A DNA stretch of 64,000 nucleotides from Lachnospiraceae bacterium (GTDB lineage Bacteria; Bacillota; Clostridia; Lachnospirales; Lachnospiraceae): NCBI GenBank assembly GCA_902363555.1, contig CABJAM010000007.1, forward strand, positions 434,001 through 498,000, in the 5' to 3' direction. A model generated the notes under the pieces. That model saw only the letters and a program-made list of their open reading frames with translations, did not search any database and had not been told where the DNA came from. The position numbers and the translations under genes are program-made. Of this stretch, positions 60,740 to 64,000 are shown one piece after another (position 1 is the stretch's first letter; the number at the start of each line of letters is the position of its first letter).

Positions 60740-61900
60740 ATGCCATCACTTGGAAATCAGGAATATATACGGGATATGAACAGCCGGCTGGTGCTTCAGC
60801 AAATTATAAATAAAGAACCGATTTCAAGAGCCGATCTGGCCAAAACACTGGGTCTTACCAAAGCCACCATCTCATCCATCGTCCAGTCATTTATCGATGA
60901 CGCCTATGTGATCGAGGTGGGCAGTCTGGACACGACCAAGGGGCGCAAGCCCATACTGCTCCGATTTAATGCAGACTGCGCGTCCACTCTGGCCGTCGAT
61001 TTAAGCGTGGATAATATTACCATCCTCATTTCCAACCTCCGCGGTGAAAAATGTCAGATTTTCCAGCACCCCAATAAAGCTATGGAAACTCCGGAATCAC
61101 AGCTCTGCCGCTACATTGAGGAAGCCATGGAGCATTGTCCGCAGACACACTATGGCGTCATCGGCATCGCTGTGGGTATCCATGGAATCGTGCATGATAA
61201 TGAGATCATGTTTACGCCCTACTATCAGCTCTCCTCTCTCAACCTGCGGCAGTATCTGGAGGAATATTTTAACATACCGGTCTATGTGGAAAATGAAGCC
61301 AATTTGTCGGCCATCGGCGAAAAAACCTATTATTATAATTACCCAAGCCTGATCAATATCAGCGTCCATTCCGGTGTGGGCATGGGTATTATTCTGGACC
61401 ATCGCCTGTATACCGGGCTTAACGGCTACGCCGGAGAATTTGGCCACACCATTATTGAGCCGGACGGAAAACCCTGCCCATGTGGAAATCATGGCTGCTT
61501 TGAACAATATGCCTCCGAGCGGGCGATCCTGGCGCTTTACCGTCAGCGCAGCAACCGGCCCATGGCGACCACCGAGCAGCTCTGTGAGGCCTATTTAAAA
61601 AACGAGCCGGAGGCCATTCACTGCATCGACACTTTTGTCAAATACATGGCCATAGGGCTGAATAATATTTTAAATATTTTCAATCCTGATATTGTGGTCA
61701 TCAACAGTGTTTTTACAATGAATATCCCGAATCTGATTCCACAGGTATGCTCCCGACTGTACAATTCTTTAAGCCGGAGCTGCACATTTGTGCCCTCGAT
61801 CCTCCAGGATATGTCCATTTTACTGGGCGGCTCCTGTGTTTGTATGAAAAACTTCCTGAAAGTTCAAAATGTTGAATTTAAACCCCTTGAAAAGCAATAG
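60740..61900 (+). CDS. ROK-family transcriptional regulator (NagC/XylR type)
   Basis: An N-terminal winged helix (residues 14-65; RADLAKTLGLTKATISS) is followed by a ROK sugar-kinase-like domain. The zinc signature GEFGHTIIEPDGKPC with CGNHGCFEQYAS lies near residues 234-260. It binds sugar or sugar-phosphate and acts as a repressor; catalysis is not expected, though an EN/D pair is present. Its upstream repeats may be its own operator. It is separated from uvrB by a terminator. Confidence 0.87.
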   Translation: MPSLGNQEYIRDMNSRLVLQQIINKEPISRADLAKTLGLTKATISSIVQSFIDDAYVIEVGSLDTTKGRKPILLRFNADCASTLAVDLSVDNITILISNLRGEKCQIFQHPNKAMETPESQLCRYIEEAMEHCPQTHYGVIGIAVGIHGIVHDNEIMFTPYYQLSSLNLRQYLEEYFNIPVYVENEANLSAIGEKTYYYNYPSLINISVHSGVGMGIILDHRLYTGLNGYAGEFGHTIIEPDGKPCPCGNHGCFEQYASERAILALYRQRSNRPMATTEQLCEAYLKNEPEAIHCIDTFVKYMAIGLNNILNIFNPDIVVINSVFTMNIPNLIPQVCSRLYNSLSRSCTFVPSILQDMSILLGGSCVCMKNFLKVQNVEFKPLEKQ

Positions 61901-61916
61901 CATATGAGGTAGAATA

Positions 61917-61943
61917 AAAGCAAGAACAAATGTTCTTGCTTTT
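61917..61943 (+). terminator. Intrinsic terminator after the ROK gene
   Basis: AAAGCAAGAAC pairs with GTTCTTGCTTT across a 4-nt loop, followed by T. Confidence 0.75.
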
Positions 61944-62029
61944 ATAATTGACTATACACCCGCGAAATTCGCATTTCCCACATACAACCATTTTGCTGCC
62001 GTGGGCAGCAGACAGCCAGGAGGAATATT

Positions 62030-64000
62030 ATGGATCATTTTGAATTAGTATCAGAATACAAGCCCACCGGCGACCAGCCCCAGGCCATAGAACAGCTTGT
62101 GCGTGGGTTTAAGGAGGGAAATCAGTTTGAAACGCTGTTAGGTGTTACCGGCTCAGGTAAGACCTTTACCATGGCGAACGTCATCCAGCAGCTTAACAAG
62201 CCGACACTCATCCTCGCCCACAACAAAACGCTGGCCGCTCAGCTCTACGGTGAATTTAAGGAGTTTTTTCCAAATAATGCCGTGGAATATTTTGTCTCCT
62301 ACTACGATTATTATCAGCCGGAGGCCTATGTACCATCCTCGGACACCTATATTGAAAAGGATTCCGCCATCAACGAGGAGATCGATAAGCTGCGCCATTC
62401 GGCCACAGCCGCATTGTCCGAGCGCAGGGATGTGATCATCGTCTCCTCTGTATCGTGCATTTACGGTCTTGGTAGTCCGGTGGACTATCAGAGCATGGTC
62501 ATTTCCCTGCGCCCAGGCATGATCAAGGACAGGGATGAAACGATCCGAAAGCTCATCGACATCCAGTACACCCGAAACGATATGGATTTCAAGCGGGGAA
62601 GCTTCCGCGTCCGCGGCGACGTCCTGGAGATTTTCCCGGCAGCCGCCACAGATACGGCCATCCGCGTGGAATTTTTCGGAGATGAGGTGGACCGGATCGG
62701 TGAATTTGACCCGCTCACCGGGGAGGTGAAGTCCTACCTGATGCACACCGCCATCTTTCCTGCCTCCCACTACGTCGTTCCGCCGGAACAGATGGAGCGG
62801 GCCATCATCGATATCGAGGCCGAACTCAAGGAGCGGGTCCGCTACTTTAAAAGTGAGGACAAGCTGCTGGAAGCCCAGAGAATTTCTGAGCGAACCAACT
62901 TTGATATCGAGATGATGCGGGAAACCGGCTTCTGCTCCGGTATTGAAAACTATTCGATGCATATGGCCGGACTCAAGCCGGGGGACCCGCCCTATACGCT
63001 GATAGATTATTTTCCGGATGACTTCCTTATGATCGTGGATGAGTCCCATATCACCATTCCCCAGGTGCGGGGCATGTATGCCGGCGACCAGTCGCGGAAA
63101 ACGACGCTGGTGGAATACGGCTTCCGCCTTCCGTCGGCCAAGGATAACCGTCCGTTAAGCTTTAGTGAGTTTGAGACAAAGATCGACCAGATGCTTTTCG
63201 TATCCGCCACACCGAACGTCTATGAGAAGGAACACGAGCTGCTCCGCGCTGAGCAGATTATCCGTCCGACCGGTCTGTTAGACCCTGAGATCACCGTGCG
63301 CCCGGTGGAGGGCCAGATCGACGACCTGGTTTCTGAGGTAAATAAAGAGACGGCCCAGGGCCATAAGGTGCTGATCACCACATTGACCAAGCGTATGGCC
63401 GAGGATTTAACCGATTATATGAAGGATCTGGGCATCCGCGTCAAATATCTCCATTCCGATATCGATACACTGGAACGGACGGAGATTGTGCGGGATCTCC
63501 GTATGAACGTTTTTGATGTTCTCGTGGGAATCAACCTGCTCCGTGAAGGTCTGGATATTCCGGAGATCACTCTTGTTGCCATTCTGGACGCCGACAAGGA
63601 AGGCTTCCTCCGTTCTGAGACGTCCCTGATCCAGACAGTGGGCCGCGCCGCCCGTAATACCGACGGGCACGTGATCATGTACGCGGATTCCATCACTGAT
63701 TCCATGGACCGGGCCATCAGTGAAACAAACCGACGCCGGGCCATCCAGCAGAAATATAACGAGGAACACGGCATCACGCCTCAGACGATCCGCAAGGCAG
63801 TCCGCGACCTGATCAGCATTTCCAAGGCTGCCGAGAAACAGGAAAAGGATCTGGCTAAGGATATGGAATCCATGACTAAAAAGGAACTCCTGGCCCTGGT
63901 TTCCAAGCTTACAAAGAAGATGCACACGGCTGCTGCCGACCTGAACTTCGAGGTGGCCGCTCAACTGCGTGATGAGATGATCGAGGTAAAGAAATACCTC
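62030..64000 (+). CDS. uvrB: Excinuclease ABC subunit B (3' end outside the window)
   Basis: UvrB is the damage-verifying helicase of nucleotide excision repair. AGGAGG precedes the ATG by 5 bases. Walker A GVTGSGKTFT (near residue 40), the beta-hairpin YYDYYQPEAY, motif II DESH, motif VI QTVGRAARN and the start of the C-terminal UVR domain (ADLNFEVAAQLRDEM) are all seen. The frame is open to the last base: 657 codons are present and only a few are likely missing. Confidence 0.97.
   Translation, partial: MDHFELVSEYKPTGDQPQAIEQLVRGFKEGNQFETLLGVTGSGKTFTMANVIQQLNKPTLILAHNKTLAAQLYGEFKEFFPNNAVEYFVSYYDYYQPEAYVPSSDTYIEKDSAINEEIDKLRHSATAALSERRDVIIVSSVSCIYGLGSPVDYQSMVISLRPGMIKDRDETIRKLIDIQYTRNDMDFKRGSFRVRGDVLEIFPAAATDTAIRVEFFGDEVDRIGEFDPLTGEVKSYLMHTAIFPASHYVVPPEQMERAIIDIEAELKERVRYFKSEDKLLEAQRISERTNFDIEMMRETGFCSGIENYSMHMAGLKPGDPPYTLIDYFPDDFLMIVDESHITIPQVRGMYAGDQSRKTTLVEYGFRLPSAKDNRPLSFSEFETKIDQMLFVSATPNVYEKEHELLRAEQIIRPTGLLDPEITVRPVEGQIDDLVSEVNKETAQGHKVLITTLTKRMAEDLTDYMKDLGIRVKYLHSDIDTLERTEIVRDLRMNVFDVLVGINLLREGLDIPEITLVAILDADKEGFLRSETSLIQTVGRAARNTDGHVIMYADSITDSMDRAISETNRRRAIQQKYNEEHGITPQTIRKAVRDLISISKAAEKQEKDLAKDMESMTKKELLALVSKLTKKMHTAAADLNFEVAAQLRDEMIEVKKYL

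Overview
The window looks like chromosome of a low-to-mid GC Gram-positive Clostridia, most likely a Lachnospiraceae-type gut anaerobe. The basis is strong GGAGG ribosome sites, TTGACA/TATAAT promoters with 17-bp spacing, PdxS/PdxT vitamin B6 synthesis, a spore-photoproduct-lyase relative, flavin/Fe-S ene-reductases, a GPH sugar symporter, and translated GC-rich intergenic repeats. No rRNA, tRNA or CRISPR array was seen. Family names come from reading motifs; no database was searched.

Layout. 1-21.8 kb: housekeeping and regulatory genes. These are ilvD divergent from a FadR-type regulator, an ECF sigma factor with a DUF2461 protein, Tag glycosylase, a methyltransferase, an esterase, a hybrid histidine kinase, a MerR regulator with its own 19-bp-spacer promoter, an orphan GHKL kinase, an XRE-cupin/LysE divergent pair with a clear operator, an SPL-like radical SAM enzyme lacking the expected catalytic Cys, an M20 amidohydrolase, a three-gene ABC exporter behind a long attenuator-like leader, and a diguanylate cyclase. 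21.9-38.9 kb: two tandem OYE/Fe-S/FAD reductases with a double-HTH AraC regulator, two overlapping nucleotidyltransferases, a GPH transporter, a Gfo/Idh/MocA dehydrogenase, a HAD phosphatase overlapping an HTH-kinase fusion, pdxST, an orphan Phd antitoxin, an acetyltransferase and an RpiR regulator.

39-43.4 kb is AT-rich and probably acquired: a 166-bp MITE-like element, a zinc-ribbon unknown, and a TetR/CDF/MATE efflux module in which the same 16-bp palindrome precedes tetR and the efflux genes. A CofE-like ligase follows. 45.1-54.4 kb is an AT-rich accessory island: two decayed genes, a 1556-residue STAND/NACHT-like ATPase preceded by two tiny ORFs (one a glycine-rich membrane peptide with an in-frame TGA), a frameshifted RepA-type helicase, and an XRE regulator overlapping an OLD-like ATPase/TOPRIM gene. 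It sits beside core genes guaA and uvrA and is the best candidate here for an undescribed (probably anti-phage) system. 56-64 kb returns to core: uvrA, a DUF134-NifX fusion with a His-rich tail, a ROK regulator and uvrB (cut by the window end).

Several dispersed repeat families run through intergenic DNA: a GATTTCC/GGAAATC palindrome, a GTAACAGTTC palindrome, an ~82-bp GC-rich repeat, and tandem copies of gene 3' ends. They are the main non-coding feature of the window.
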